Positions 8,054 to 16,810 are shown, counted from the first letter of the stretch. The stretch: 35,728 nt of DNA from Paenibacillus timonensis (GCF_009725205.1 NZ_WNZY01000033.1:1-35728); one strand, 5' to 3'. Notes: generated from the letters alone by a model not told the origin. A program made the numbers and translations.

Positions 8054-8107
8054 GCCTATTTTCGGTATGATGAATTTTAGCAAAGAATATGTTTAGGAGG
8101 CTCTCCA

Positions 8108-8473
8108 ATGGACAACTGTTTATTTTGCAAGATCGTTGAAGGTTCGATTCCCTCGAATAAGGTTTACGAGGATGAACGCGTTCTCGTTTTTCACGATATT
8201 CAGCCGGCTGCTCCCGTTCACGTGCTGATCATTCCTAAGAAGCATATCGCCTCGATGAACGACGTTGCTTCGGAAGATCTTGCCTTGATCGGCGAGATGC
8301 ATCGAATTGCTCAGGAAACCGCGAAACAGCTTGGTGTAGCAGACAGCGGATACCGTCTGATCAACAACTGCGGACCCGACAGCGGACAAGCGGTGGCGCA
8401 TTTACATTACCATCTCATCGGGGGCGCTAAGCTGGGTGCGCTGGTGCAATCCTCGGACTCGCACGCGCTCTAG
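8108..8473 (+). CDS. hit: HIT-family nucleotide-binding hydrolase
   Basis: Histidine-triad protein of 121 residues, full length for the family. It opens with the usual DNCLFCKIVEGSIPS segment, and the catalytic triad motif HLHYHLIGG lies near the C-terminus (about residues 99-107). Hint-type HIT proteins act as purine nucleoside phosphoramidases in the cytoplasm. A strong TTTAGGAGG site precedes the ATG. A sigma-A promoter for rpsU lies after it, so the gene may be a single transcription unit. The family is certain; the physiological substrate is not known. Confidence 0.93.
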   Translation: MDNCLFCKIVEGSIPSNKVYEDERVLVFHDIQPAAPVHVLIIPKKHIASMNDVASEDLALIGEMHRIAQETAKQLGVADSGYRLINNCGPDSGQAVAHLHYHLIGGAKLGALVQSSDSHAL

Positions 8474-8516
8474 AACTCCTTTTAGAAATTGGAAGAGAAA
8501 AATGCGGGCGCTCAGG

Positions 8517-8546
8517 TTGACACCCTATTTCTCTTTCCCCTATAAT
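8517..8546 (+). promoter_or_regulatory. Sigma-A promoter of rpsU-yqeY
   Basis: A consensus TTGACA (8517-8522) and a consensus TATAAT (8541-8546), separated by 18 bp, lie about 58 bp before the rpsU start. This is the best-matching vegetative promoter in the window, which fits a ribosomal protein gene. Confidence 0.88.
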
Positions 8547-8604
8547 GAAGTTTGATGAACCGTGTTATGCTCTTGGACGGTCTGGTCGGAGGGAGGGAAA
8601 ACTG

Positions 8605-8778
8605 GTGTCTGAAACTAAAGTTCGCAAAAACGAGACAATTGATGCTGCACTTCGTCGCTTTAAACGTTCCATCGCGAAAGATGGAGTATTGGCTGAGGTG
8701 AAGAAACGTAAGCATTATGAAAAGCCAAGCGTAAAGCGCAAGAAAAAGTCCGAGGCTGCTCGTAAGAGAAAGTTTTAG
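8605..8778 (+). CDS. rpsU: 30S ribosomal protein S21
   Basis: Small basic ribosomal protein of 57 residues, the same length as B. subtilis S21. It has the family stretches [17 protein letters not shown] and [20 protein letters not shown]. The start is taken as the GTG at 8605 because it gives the usual [11 protein letters not shown]-terminus and has a GGAGGGAGGG site 5 bp upstream. The frame is open further up to an ATG at 8545, but that ATG overlaps the -10 box of the promoter. It is followed by yqeY after 16 bp, as in B. subtilis. S21 binds the 30S platform and assists initiation. Confidence 0.96.
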   Translation: MSETKVRKNETIDAALRRFKRSIAKDGVLAEVKKRKHYEKPSVKRKKKSEAARKRKF

Positions 8779-8794
8779 GAGGATTTAATCAGCG

Positions 8795-9238
8795 ATGAAT
8801 CTTAGCGAGCGATTGAACGAAGATATGAAGCAAGCGATGAAGAGTCAAGACAAGTTCAAGCTCTCCACCATTCGAATGGTTCGTGCTACGATGAAGAATC
8901 TTGAAATAGATTTGAAAAGAACTTTGAACGATAATGAAGTGCTTGATATCCTAAGTCGTGAAATCAAACAGCGCAAAGATGCCCTCCAAGAATTTGAGAA
9001 AGCGGGTCGTGACGATCTTGCCGAGCAAGTGAAAGCGGAAGCGGAGATCCTTGCTGAGTACCTTCCCGAACAGCTAAGCGAAGAAGAAATTAAAGTCATT
9101 GTACAGCAGACCATCCAGGAAACCGGTGCTTCTTCGAAAGCCGATATCGGGAAAGTGATGAGCGCGCTGATGCCCAAGGTTAAAGGCCGGGCAGACGGCA
9201 AACTCGTAAACCAGACGGTTCAACAGCTTTTGCCATAA
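8795..9238 (+). CDS. yqeY: GatB/YqeY domain protein
   Basis: Cytoplasmic all-helical protein of 147 residues, full length for YqeY. Typical segments are LSERLNEDMKQAMKSQDKFK at the N-terminus and the C-terminal block GKVMSALMPKVKGRADG, which corresponds to the tail domain of the GatB subunit of tRNA amidotransferase. Its role as a stand-alone protein is not well established; tRNA-related binding is assumed from the shared domain. It is co-transcribed with rpsU (AGGAGG 11 bp before the ATG) and followed by two tandem terminators. In B. subtilis the next genes are yqeZ and yqfA (floA); neither is present here. Confidence 0.93.
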   Translation: MNLSERLNEDMKQAMKSQDKFKLSTIRMVRATMKNLEIDLKRTLNDNEVLDILSREIKQRKDALQEFEKAGRDDLAEQVKAEAEILAEYLPEQLSEEEIKVIVQQTIQETGASSKADIGKVMSALMPKVKGRADGKLVNQTVQQLLP

Positions 9239-9250
9239 CTTCGAGAGACA

Positions 9251-9288
9251 AACACCTTCTATGAAGTCATTCGTAGAAGGTGTTTTTT
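9251..9288 (+). terminator. Terminator of rpsU-yqeY (first of two)
   Basis: AACACCTTCTA (9251-9261) pairs perfectly with TAGAAGGTGTT (9274-9284), and T6 (9283-9288) overlaps its end. It lies 12 bp after the yqeY stop codon. Confidence 0.93.
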
Positions 9289-9307
9289 CATTGTTTTCAT
9301 CGTATCC

Positions 9308-9344
9308 AAGCCAAGGTTGCCCGCCGGAGCAGCCTTGGCTTTTT
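9308..9344 (+). terminator. Second tandem terminator
   Basis: AAGCCAAGG (9308-9316) pairs with CCTTGGCTT (9333-9341) and runs into five T (9340-9344). It lies only 19 bp beyond the first terminator, between yqeY and yqfC. Confidence 0.85.
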
Positions 9345-9361
9345 GTTGCTCTTTTCCTTTC

Positions 9362-9390
9362 TCATAAATCACGGAAGGGCCGCATAATTT
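9362..9390 (+). promoter_or_regulatory. Possible sigma-E type promoter of yqfC-yqfD
   Basis: TCATAAA (9362-9368) and CATAATTT (9383-9390), 14 bp apart, resemble the -35 and -10 of mother-cell sigma-E promoters (about 5 of 8 at the -10). yqfC and yqfD belong to the sigma-E regulon in B. subtilis, and the tandem terminators just upstream call for a new promoter here. Confidence 0.4.
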
Positions 9391-9419
9391 GTACAGTAGG
9401 GGAAGGAGGATTGCCTCAT

Positions 9420-9707
9420 ATGAGCCGGTTTGTCCGCAAAATACGCAAATGGACGGTTGATGCGCTCGACCTGCCCAGCGACCTTGTATTCGATTTGCCG
9501 AGGCTCACCTTAATTGGAGGTCAGCAGTTATATATAGAAAATCACCGGGGGGTTATCCACTTCTCTCCCGAGGCACTGCATTTGGCGCTTAGTCAAGGGA
9601 CGTTGGAAGTCGAGGGGAGCGAACTGGTCATTAAAGCCATCATGCCGGAAGAGGTCGTTGTGGAAGGCCGGATTTTTGGCATCAAATATCGTGGAACGGA
9701 GGAATGA
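9420..9707 (+). CDS. yqfC: Sporulation protein YqfC
   Basis: Small protein of 95 residues, close to the 93 of B. subtilis YqfC. It contains the family features DLPRLTLIGGQQLYIENHRG and the C-terminal GRIFGIKYRG. The ATG at 9420 was chosen because it lies 10 bp after a strong GGAAGGAGGA and gives the standard length; the frame is open further upstream but runs through the terminators. The next gene, yqfD, starts 3 bp after its stop. In B. subtilis the pair is made in the mother cell under sigma-E and needed for efficient sporulation; the molecular role is not known. Confidence 0.88.
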   Translation: MSRFVRKIRKWTVDALDLPSDLVFDLPRLTLIGGQQLYIENHRGVIHFSPEALHLALSQGTLEVEGSELVIKAIMPEEVVVEGRIFGIKYRGTEE

Positions 9708-9710
9708 ATC

Positions 9711-10892
9711 GTGAAATCACCAGCCTTAAGCCAGCTGAGGGGTATCGTTACCATCAGGGTCCGCGGAGGATCGATCGAACAGCTCGTTAATGAGCTGTCC
9801 CGTCAGGGTATCGACGTTTGGGATGTTAAGCCCTTGCCTGGAGGGCAAATGGATATGAAGGTATCTTTATCCGATTTCTTTCGCCTGCGGCCGCCGTTGA
9901 AACGGACAGGCTGCCGAATGTCGATTCGGGGGCGCTCCGGACTGCCGTTCGTATTGGCCAGGGTGTGGAAAAGAAAGGGGTTTATCGCCGGATTTGCCTT
10001 ATTTGTTGCGGCGATTTTTTGTTTATCCTCCCTGGTTTGGGACGTCGAAGTGAAAGGGAATGAGGAAATTACCGCTCATGACGTCCTTCAGGCGGCGAAA
10101 CAGGAGGGCATTTATCCGTTTCAGTGGATTTTTCGTTTACCGGATCAGGACAAGCTCTCGGCAGAATTGACCCGCAAGCTGCCGGGTACCTCCTGGGTGG
10201 GAGTTACCCGCACGGGTACGCGGATCACGATTCAGGTGGTGGAAGCGACGAAGCCAAAGGACCAGAAACTCGTTAGTCCGAGCCATCTCGTGAGTAAGCA
10301 TGACGCCGTGATTACGCATATTTACGCGGAGAAGGGTCAGCCGGAGGTCGGAAAGAACGATCGGGTGAAGAAAGGACAAGTGCTGGTTTCGGGATTCCAG
10401 GGCGGCAAGCCGATCGTGCCTGAAGCGAATATTCGCGGTATTGTCTGGCATGAGTATAATATTCAGGTCCCGCAGGTCTATCGACAAAAGGTATATACGG
10501 GAGAGCGGAAGCAGCGGGGATATTTGTATTTCGGCAATACGGCCATTCAATTGACTGGTTACGGTAAGGTCACCTACGCCCAGTCGGAGACGATGACGGA
10601 CGAGGATCCGTTGACATGGCGCGGGTGGAAGCTCCCGATCGGCTGGATGACGGAGAAGGTCATGGAAACGACGGAGCTAGAGTTGAAACGGACGGAAGAA
10701 CAAGCCAAGCAGGAGGGAATCGAGCGTGCAAAACGTGATATCCTAGCGAAATACGGCACGGATAGCGTCATTATGGATCAAAAAATTTTGCATGAGAAGG
10801 CCGACAATGGTAAAGTTTATATAAAAGTGCATTTCGAAGTAGAGCAGAACATTGCGGAAGAAGTGCCGATAGTACATGATCAAGGAGAATGA
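9711..10892 (+). CDS. yqfD: Sporulation protein YqfD
   Basis: Membrane protein of 393 residues (B. subtilis YqfD is about 398). One clear transmembrane helix lies at about 87-106 (GFIAGFALFVAAIFCLSSLV), after a basic stretch, with most of the protein following it. Just after the helix comes a POTRA-like start (VKGNEEITAHDVLQAAKQEG), a fold that recurs in membrane assembly proteins. It starts with GTG at 9711, GGAGG lying a few bases upstream inside the end of yqfC. Mutants of the B. subtilis gene are impaired in spore engulfment-stage development; the biochemical role is unknown. Confidence 0.9.
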   Translation: MKSPALSQLRGIVTIRVRGGSIEQLVNELSRQGIDVWDVKPLPGGQMDMKVSLSDFFRLRPPLKRTGCRMSIRGRSGLPFVLARVWKRKGFIAGFALFVAAIFCLSSLVWDVEVKGNEEITAHDVLQAAKQEGIYPFQWIFRLPDQDKLSAELTRKLPGTSWVGVTRTGTRITIQVVEATKPKDQKLVSPSHLVSKHDAVITHIYAEKGQPEVGKNDRVKKGQVLVSGFQGGKPIVPEANIRGIVWHEYNIQVPQVYRQKVYTGERKQRGYLYFGNTAIQLTGYGKVTYAQSETMTDEDPLTWRGWKLPIGWMTEKVMETTELELKRTEEQAKQEGIERAKRDILAKYGTDSVIMDQKILHEKADNGKVYIKVHFEVEQNIAEEVPIVHDQGE

Positions 10893-10898
10893 GGCTAT

Positions 10899-11870
10899 TT
10901 GTCGGAACAACTGGTGAACATCAAATTACCGCTGCACAGTGCGGCTGAAGGGCTTTCTTTGTTTGGTCCTCAGGACTCGTTTCTGAAATTAATTGAACAG
11001 CATTTGCCAGCAAGCATTGTATTGCGGGAATCGGAAATTACCATCCGCGGAGAGCAGCGTGAAGCGGAGAAGGTAGAGCAGTTGTTTGAAGTGTTACTTG
11101 AACTGATCCGGAACGGATACATATTGACCGAACGTGACGTACTTTACGCTATCGATCTAGCTAAGGACTTCCGTGCCGATCAGCTGCTTGATTTATATAA
11201 AGGCGAGATTGCCATAACCTATCGCGGCAAGCCGATTCGGGTGAAGACCATTGGTCAGAAGCACTACGTCACGACGATCAAGAAACGGGATGTCGTCTTT
11301 GGCGTCGGCCCGGCCGGGACAGGCAAGACGTATTTGGCCGTTGTTTTAGCCATTACGGCGTTGAAGGAAGGTTCGGTCAAACGGATTATTTTGACGCGTC
11401 CGGCGGTTGAAGCAGGGGAGAGTCTCGGGTTCTTGCCGGGCGATCTGCAGGAGAAGGTGGATCCTTATCTGCGTCCGCTGTATGATGCCTTGTATGATGT
11501 CATGGGTCCAGAACAAACGGCCAAAGCGCTGGAACGCGGGTTGATTGAGATTGCACCACTCGCCTACATGCGGGGCCGGACACTGGACGATTCGTTTATT
11601 ATTTTGGACGAAGCGCAGAACACAACACCGGAGCAGATGAAGATGTTTCTGACCCGGCTTGGCTTCGGATCCAAGATGGTTATCACCGGGGATGTGACGC
11701 AAATCGATCTCCCAAAAGGGAAGAAGTCCGGGCTGGTGGAAGCAAAGGCCATTTTGAGCGGGATTGAAGAGATCGGGTTCGTCCAATTTACGGAGTCCGA
11801 TGTTGTTCGTCACTCGCTCGTGCAGAAGATTATTGTGGCGTACGACCGCGCTGCCGAAAACCAAGGGTAA
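10899..11870 (+). CDS. phoH: PhoH-like ATPase
   Basis: Cytoplasmic P-loop ATPase of 323 residues, full length. An N-terminal domain of about 100 residues is followed by the ATPase core with Walker A GPAGTGKT (137-144) and Walker B FIILDEAQ (233-240), then LTRLGFGSKMVITGDVTQID. The start is the TTG at 10899, supported by AAGGAG at 10882-10887 and by the standard N-terminus. It sits between yqfD and pgpH and close to ybeY, the usual arrangement in Bacillota and many other phyla, which suggests a role in RNA or ribosome metabolism. The exact activity is not known. Confidence 0.93.
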   Translation: MSEQLVNIKLPLHSAAEGLSLFGPQDSFLKLIEQHLPASIVLRESEITIRGEQREAEKVEQLFEVLLELIRNGYILTERDVLYAIDLAKDFRADQLLDLYKGEIAITYRGKPIRVKTIGQKHYVTTIKKRDVVFGVGPAGTGKTYLAVVLAITALKEGSVKRIILTRPAVEAGESLGFLPGDLQEKVDPYLRPLYDALYDVMGPEQTAKALERGLIEIAPLAYMRGRTLDDSFIILDEAQNTTPEQMKMFLTRLGFGSKMVITGDVTQIDLPKGKKSGLVEAKAILSGIEEIGFVQFTESDVVRHSLVQKIIVAYDRAAENQG

Positions 11871-11918
11871 GCTTCTTAGCCGCTTCAGGGTTTACCATGT
11901 TCAGGAGGGCTGTCTATT

Positions 11919-14210
11919 ATGACAAATAACGATCAGCAAAAGAGAAGCGCGTTTCAATCCAGAATTACGGGATGGAAACATAGCACCGGTGTGCGTTATG
12001 TTCTGTTTGCGTTGCTTGTCGTTATGTTTTATGTCAGTTTGGCGCCCAAACTGCTACCCGAAACCTATGACATTGCAGTAGGTTTGCCTAGCGACAAGGA
12101 AATTATGGCGCCGATGGACATTCCCGACACCAAGGCGACGCTGAAGGCGCAGGAAGAGGCGGCTGAAAAGGTCGGACAGGTCTACACCATCCTCCCGTTA
12201 CGTAATGAAACGTTAGTTGCGCAAATGCTGGATCGGATTTTCCGCTTGAACCAGGACGATCAGGTCTCGGAGGATGACAAGATCAAGATTTATCGGGAAG
12301 AACTGCCGCAGCGCGTCAAGGATTATGTGCAGAACTTCATCATGAACAACCGGAACTCCAGTGTCTACTCGCCGACCTTGTTTGAGGAAGTCACTCAACG
12401 CGTGGACGAGCAGCAGTATCATATCTCGGAGGAGACATTCATCAAGATTCCCCGCTTAACCGCGGAGGATATCAACGAGATGAAGCCGGTGGCCGCTGAT
12501 ATCGTTGCCCGTCTTACGGCGGATCCGATCGTCGAGGCGCAGGCGGCGCGAGCTAAAGTTGCCGAAATGGTCAGCACGAGCTCCCTAAGCAAACGGACCG
12601 CCCGCGAAGTCGTGCAGGAGTTGGCTCGTTTATCGATTACCGCCAACAAGTTCTACGATGAAGAAGCAACCAAGACGGCAAAGGTGGAAGCGCGCGAGAA
12701 TACGCCAACCGTGTATATCAAACAAGGGGACGTTCTCGTCCAAAAGGGCGAAAGAATTACCCAGGAAATGTACACCTTGTTGGAGAAGAACGGCCTGCTG
12801 AAGGATGAGGTCAATTATTCGCCGCAATTCGGGCTCGTTTTGCTGTCCCTCCTGATGGCAACCGGGCTGATGTTGTTTATCCGTCAATCCGAAGGTGCCA
12901 GCCGATTCAAATATAACAATGCGCAGTTCGTCATGCTGTTATTGATTATTTTCATCACGATCCTATCTATGCATGTCATCAACATTCTGCAAACGGAACA
13001 GCAGGCTTATATCGGGTATTTAGCTCCGATCGCCACCGGAGCAATGTTGATTACGCTGCTGTTGGACTTGCCGCTGGCGTACATTTGCTCGATCTTGTTT
13101 AGCATCTTGGCTAGTATCATTTTGAATCAGCGGCAAAGCGAAATATTTGATTTTCAATTTGGCTTCTTCGCTTTGGTGACTTCGTTTGCGGCGATTTTTG
13201 CGATTCACCGGGCTAGCCAGCGTTCCACGCTGCTCAAAGCGGGGATCATGATCTGCTTGTTTGGTGCGTTGTCGATTTTCACGTTGCAGCTGATCGATAA
13301 TCAGGACTGGACGCAGAACAGCACGTTGTATGCGCTTGGTTTCTCCGTGGCTGGGGGATTGGTAACGACGATTCTGGTCATCGGCTTGATGCCATTCTTC
13401 GAGGTCACCTTTGGGATTCTCTCGGCGCTCAAATTGGTGGAATTGTCTAATCCCAACCACCCGTTACTGCGCAAGTTGTTGACGGAAACGCCGGGTACGT
13501 ACCATCACAGCGTCATGGTCGGGAATCTATCGGAAGCGGCGGCTGAAGCGATTGGCGCGAACGGCCTGCTCTGCCGTGTTGGTTCCTATTATCATGATAT
13601 CGGGAAAACAAAACGGCCGAGCTATTTTATCGAAAATCAGAACAATATGGAAAACCCTCATGACTTTATAGATCCGAAGCTAAGTAAATCGATCATTATC
13701 GCCCATGCCCGGGACGGGGTGGAGATGCAAAAGGATTATAAGCTGCCGAAGCCGATTCGGGATATTGCCGAGCAGCATCATGGAACGACGTTTTTGCATT
13801 ATTTTTACCATAAGGCGCTTCGTTTGGCGGAAGAACAAGGCGTGGAACCGGATTTCACTGAAGAGGATTTCCGCTATCCGGGGCCGAAAGCCCAATCGAA
13901 GGAAGCTGCAGTGGTCGGTATTGCCGACAGTGTGGAAGCGGCCGTGCGTTCGTTGCGTAAACCGACGGTGGAGCAGGTTGAGTCGATGATTGAGAAGATC
14001 ATCAAAAGCCGTTTGGATGATCATCAGTTTAACGAATGTGACCTGACCATGCGGGAACTGGATTTGATCGCGCAAACGTTGAAGGAAACGGTCATGGGAA
14101 TCTTCCACTCCCGGATCGAGTATCCGGAGGAAGTGAAGAAGAGTAAAGAGAACGAGGAGAAGGACAGGGGGCAAAACGTAAATGGGCCTACAGCTGGCTT
14201 GGAGCAATGA
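11919..14210 (+). CDS. pgpH: Cyclic-di-AMP phosphodiesterase PgpH (YqfF), 7TM-HD type
   Basis: Membrane protein of 763 residues. One N-terminal helix (about 25-42) is followed by an extracellular domain of about 270 residues (7TMR-HDED), then about seven membrane helices (roughly 305-500), then a cytoplasmic HD domain. The HD domain shows TPGTYHHSVMVGNLSEAA near residue 528 and YYHDIGKTKRP near residue 558, with the metal-binding His and Asp residues intact, and a further HARDG and EQHHGT. Homologues in Listeria (PgpH) and B. subtilis (YqfF) hydrolyse the second messenger c-di-AMP. The stop lies 28 bp inside ybeY, so the two are coupled. Confidence 0.94.
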   Translation: MTNNDQQKRSAFQSRITGWKHSTGVRYVLFALLVVMFYVSLAPKLLPETYDIAVGLPSDKEIMAPMDIPDTKATLKAQEEAAEKVGQVYTILPLRNETLVAQMLDRIFRLNQDDQVSEDDKIKIYREELPQRVKDYVQNFIMNNRNSSVYSPTLFEEVTQRVDEQQYHISEETFIKIPRLTAEDINEMKPVAADIVARLTADPIVEAQAARAKVAEMVSTSSLSKRTAREVVQELARLSITANKFYDEEATKTAKVEARENTPTVYIKQGDVLVQKGERITQEMYTLLEKNGLLKDEVNYSPQFGLVLLSLLMATGLMLFIRQSEGASRFKYNNAQFVMLLLIIFITILSMHVINILQTEQQAYIGYLAPIATGAMLITLLLDLPLAYICSILFSILASIILNQRQSEIFDFQFGFFALVTSFAAIFAIHRASQRSTLLKAGIMICLFGALSIFTLQLIDNQDWTQNSTLYALGFSVAGGLVTTILVIGLMPFFEVTFGILSALKLVELSNPNHPLLRKLLTETPGTYHHSVMVGNLSEAAAEAIGANGLLCRVGSYYHDIGKTKRPSYFIENQNNMENPHDFIDPKLSKSIIIAHARDGVEMQKDYKLPKPIRDIAEQHHGTTFLHYFYHKALRLAEEQGVEPDFTEEDFRYPGPKAQSKEAAVVGIADSVEAAVRSLRKPTVEQVESMIEKIIKSRLDDHQFNECDLTMRELDLIAQTLKETVMGIFHSRIEYPEEVKKSKENEEKDRGQNVNGPTAGLEQ

Positions 14211-14685
14211 GCAGGATAAAATGGAGATCGGGCAGGAGTTGATCGATCTCTTGGATCGGGTGCTGCAGATCGCCGGACAAGCAGAGGGCGTTACCGAAGG
14301 CGAGGTCGCCCTCACGTTCGTGGACGATGAGGCGATTCATGAGCTGAACCGCGATTATCGCGGGATTGACCGACCGACGGACGTGTTGTCGTTCGCCATG
14401 AACGAATCGCTGGAGGATGAATCGGAAATGGAAATCGTCTATGAGCTCGAAGAAGACGAGGAGTTGGACGATCTGACCGATGTGCTCGGCGATATTATTA
14501 TCTCCGTTGATCGGGCCAAGGCACAAAGCGAGGATTACGGCCATTCGCTGGAGCGGGAAATCGGATTCCTGTTTGTGCATGGCTTTTTGCATCTGCTAGG
14601 TTACGATCATCAGGACGCTGCCAGCGAAGCGGAAATGATGGGCAAACAGGAAGCGGCGCTCGCTGAGGTCGGGCTTGTGCGTTGA
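14182..14685 (+). CDS. ybeY: Endoribonuclease YbeY (rRNA maturation factor)
   Basis: Metalloprotein of 167 residues that acts in 16S rRNA 3' end maturation and ribosome quality control. The zinc-binding motif HGFLHLLGYDH is intact (His 133, 137 and 143). The family block TFVDDEAIHELNRDYRGIDR and PTDVLSFAMNE are also present. A short acidic run (YELEEDEELDDL) sits before the LGDIIIS segment. The ATG at 14182 overlaps the end of pgpH by 29 bp and gives the expected N-terminus. The stop overlaps the start of dgkA. Confidence 0.95.
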   Translation: MGLQLAWSNEQDKMEIGQELIDLLDRVLQIAGQAEGVTEGEVALTFVDDEAIHELNRDYRGIDRPTDVLSFAMNESLEDESEMEIVYELEEDEELDDLTDVLGDIIISVDRAKAQSEDYGHSLEREIGFLFVHGFLHLLGYDHQDAASEAEMMGKQEAALAEVGLVR

Positions 14686-15059
14686 TGAAGCCTTCTCGCC
14701 GCGAGTTCTCATCTTTTCGCTATGCCATGGAGGGGATCGTCACTTCGTTCAAGATGCAGCGCCATGTGCGGTTCCATTGCGTAGCGGCCGTGATTGTGAT
14801 TGCTGCCGCGATTACGTTGTCTCTCCCTGTGAGAGACGTGGCCTTGTTGCTATTTGTGATCGCCTTGGTCATCTCGCTTGAGCTTGTCAATACGGCGATC
14901 GAAGCCGTTGTTGATCTCGCAGCCCCGGAGTGGCATCGTCTTGGCAAGATCGCCAAGGATGCCGCGGCCGGGGCCGTACTGGTCGCAGCGATTTTTGCGG
15001 CTGCGATCGGGATCTTGATTTTTTACGAACCAGTGATGCAGTGGTTGGGTCAGCGATAA
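14685..15059 (+). CDS. dgkA: Diacylglycerol/undecaprenol kinase family protein
   Basis: Integral membrane kinase of 124 residues with three predicted helices (about 32-50, 55-75, 95-117) and the family motif ELVNTAIEAVVDL, which carries the catalytic acidic and Asn residues. In Gram-positive bacteria this family (B. subtilis DgkA) phosphorylates mainly undecaprenol, feeding the lipid carrier of wall synthesis. The ATG at 14685 shares its first base with the TGA of ybeY, the tightest form of translational coupling; an in-frame TTG one codon earlier is also possible. Confidence 0.9.
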   Translation: MKPSRREFSSFRYAMEGIVTSFKMQRHVRFHCVAAVIVIAAAITLSLPVRDVALLLFVIALVISLELVNTAIEAVVDLAAPEWHRLGKIAKDAAAGAVLVAAIFAAAIGILIFYEPVMQWLGQR

Positions 15060-15118
15060 AGACTGATTCGCGCCACATATCCCGTACTTATTTGCCTTTG
15101 TTGAGGAGATGATATTGA

Positions 15119-15526
15119 ATGGATTACGGTCAATTAATGCAAGAAGCAATTGAAGCCCGCAAAACGGCTTATATTCCCTATTCGGGATTTGGCGTGGGGG
15201 CTGCTCTCCTCGATAGCGAAGGCCATGTTCACCGCGGCTGCAACGTGGAGAACGCGGCGTACACCCCGGGGAACTGTGCGGAACGTACCGCAATGTTCCG
15301 GGCGATTGCCGACGGACACAAGCCGGGAACATTCCAGGCGATCGCGGTTGTAGGCGACACGGAGGAACCGGTAGCGCCTTGCGGCGTTTGCCGTCAAGTT
15401 CTGCTGGAACTATGCGGACCGGACATGCCCATCATACTGGGCAATCTAAAAGGCGACATCCGCCAGACTACAGTGCGGGAATTGCTCCCTTACGCATTCG
15501 CCCCCTCCCATCTGGAGGAGCGGTAA
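15119..15526 (+). CDS. cdd: Cytidine deaminase
   Basis: Homotetrameric enzyme of pyrimidine salvage that converts cytidine and deoxycytidine to uridine forms; 135 residues, full length. The zinc site is intact: C53 and catalytic E55 in GNCAERTAMF, and C88 and C91 in PCGVCRQVLLEL. The start has TTGAGGAGATG upstream. It lies in the dgkA-cdd-era order seen in B. subtilis, but here a 340-bp gap filled with repeats separates it from era. Confidence 0.96.
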   Translation: MDYGQLMQEAIEARKTAYIPYSGFGVGAALLDSEGHVHRGCNVENAAYTPGNCAERTAMFRAIADGHKPGTFQAIAVVGDTEEPVAPCGVCRQVLLELCGPDMPIILGNLKGDIRQTTVRELLPYAFAPSHLEER

Positions 15527-15587
15527 CCTTCGGCTCTCGTTACCCCAAACCCGCCATACTGTTCGCAAAGACGTCAGTTGAGCAACG

Positions 15588-15773
15588 CTAACGGACACCA
15601 GAGTCGCTATTTGCTTGCATATGGGTGCGGTCAGATTCTAACGGACTCAGGAGCCGTTATTTCGGACAAAGTGGCAAATATGACCGACTAGAAGGCTAGA
15701 TAAGGTCCTTGGAGTCCGTTACACTGGGAAATCACCGGGGATTGAGCGAATAAGGTCATTACGGTCCGTTAGC
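15588..15773. repeat. Four degenerate TAACGGAC repeat units in the cdd-era gap
   Basis: Two units read forward (15588-15613 and 15638-15664), both beginning CTAACGGAC and ending near TATTT. Two units read in reverse (15700-15721 and 15749-15773), both of the form ATAAGGTC then about 6 bases then GTCCGTTA. The consensus of a forward unit is about TAACGGAC-N6-GACC(T/G)TTATTT. The rest of the gap from 15527 to 15867 shows no gene. Confidence 0.75.
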
Positions 15774-15867
15774 GAGCGGTTCGGCATGTACAAACACGGA
15801 TAAATAGAACATCAAGCACCTTTGCGGTCAGAAACGTTGATCAGGTCATAACGAAAGGAACTCAAAT

Positions 15868-16770
15868 ATGGCAAAAGAAAAATTTAAATCGGGCTTTGTG
15901 GCGATTGTAGGTCGGCCGAACGTAGGCAAATCGACGCTGATGAATCAGATCATCGGTCAGAAAATCGCCATCATGTCCGACAAACCGCAAACGACGCGGA
16001 ATAAAATTCACGGCGTATATACATCGGAATCGATGCAGATCGTCTTTTTGGATACGCCAGGGATCCATAAACGCCAATCCAAACTTGGCGATTATATGAA
16101 TACGACAGCGCTTAACACGCTTGGCGAGGTCGAGGCGGTGTTATTCCTCGTCGACGCCGCGGAAGGGCTGGGCGGCGGGGATCGCTTTATCATTGAACGA
16201 CTAAAGGATCTGCGCACACCGGTCATCCTTGTGTTGAACAAAATCGACCGCGTGGAGCCGGAGCAATTGCTGCCTCTCATCGATGAGTACAGCAAGCTTC
16301 ACTCGTTTAGCGAAATCGTGCCGATTTCGGCGATGCACGGCAATAATGTCAATACGTTGCTGGAGCAAATCGGCAAATATCTCCCGGAAGGCCCGCAATA
16401 TTATCCGGAAGATCAGGTCACCGACCATCCGGAGCAGTTCGTCTGCGCGGAGTTGATTCGCGAGAAAATTCTGCACCTAACCCGCGAGGAAGTGCCGCAT
16501 TCCATTGCCGTCACGATCGAAGACATGCGTGTCCAGGAGAACGGCGTGGTGAATATATCCGCAGTGATCTTCGTCGAGCGCGATTCTCAGAAGGGGATTA
16601 TCATCGGCAAACAGGGGTCTTTGCTGAAGGAAGTTGGCAAGCAGGCCCGGCATGACATTGAGAACCTGCTTGGTTCGAAGATTTTTCTCGAGTTATGGGT
16701 CAAGGTCAAGAAAGATTGGCGCAACCAGGAGCGTATTCTAAAAGACCTTGGTTTCCACAAGGACTCCTAA
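15868..16770 (+). CDS. era: GTPase Era
   Basis: Ribosome-assembly GTPase of 300 residues. The GTP-binding motifs are intact: G1 GRPNVGKS (15-22), switch QTTRN (41-45), G3 DTPG (62-65) and G4 NKID (124-127). The C-terminal KH domain that binds the 3' end of 16S rRNA is present ([18 protein letters not shown]). The ribosome-binding site is GAAAGGAA. Because of the repeat-filled gap upstream it probably has its own promoter, but I could not pick a convincing one. Confidence 0.97.
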   Translation: MAKEKFKSGFVAIVGRPNVGKSTLMNQIIGQKIAIMSDKPQTTRNKIHGVYTSESMQIVFLDTPGIHKRQSKLGDYMNTTALNTLGEVEAVLFLVDAAEGLGGGDRFIIERLKDLRTPVILVLNKIDRVEPEQLLPLIDEYSKLHSFSEIVPISAMHGNNVNTLLEQIGKYLPEGPQYYPEDQVTDHPEQFVCAELIREKILHLTREEVPHSIAVTIEDMRVQENGVVNISAVIFVERDSQKGIIIGKQGSLLKEVGKQARHDIENLLGSKIFLELWVKVKKDWRNQERILKDLGFHKDS

Positions 16771-16780
16771 AGGATATTAT

Positions 16781-16810
16781 TTCATCGACATTATGAACAT
16801 CGTCTATACT
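16781..16810 (+). promoter_or_regulatory. Possible promoter of yqzL-recO
   Basis: TATACT (16805-16810) is a good -10 box. TTCATC (16781-16786), 18 bp upstream, is a poor -35. It lies just after era and about 90 bp before yqzL. Confidence 0.35.

Noticed and set aside
8067..8096. Nine-codon open frame (MMNFSKEYV) ending at the hit ribosome-binding site
   Set aside because: It has no ribosome-binding site of its own and no regulatory amino-acid run, so a leader peptide role is not supported.
15588..15773. CRISPR array in the cdd-era gap
   Set aside because: Units are degenerate, in both orientations and unevenly spaced, and there are no cas genes nearby.
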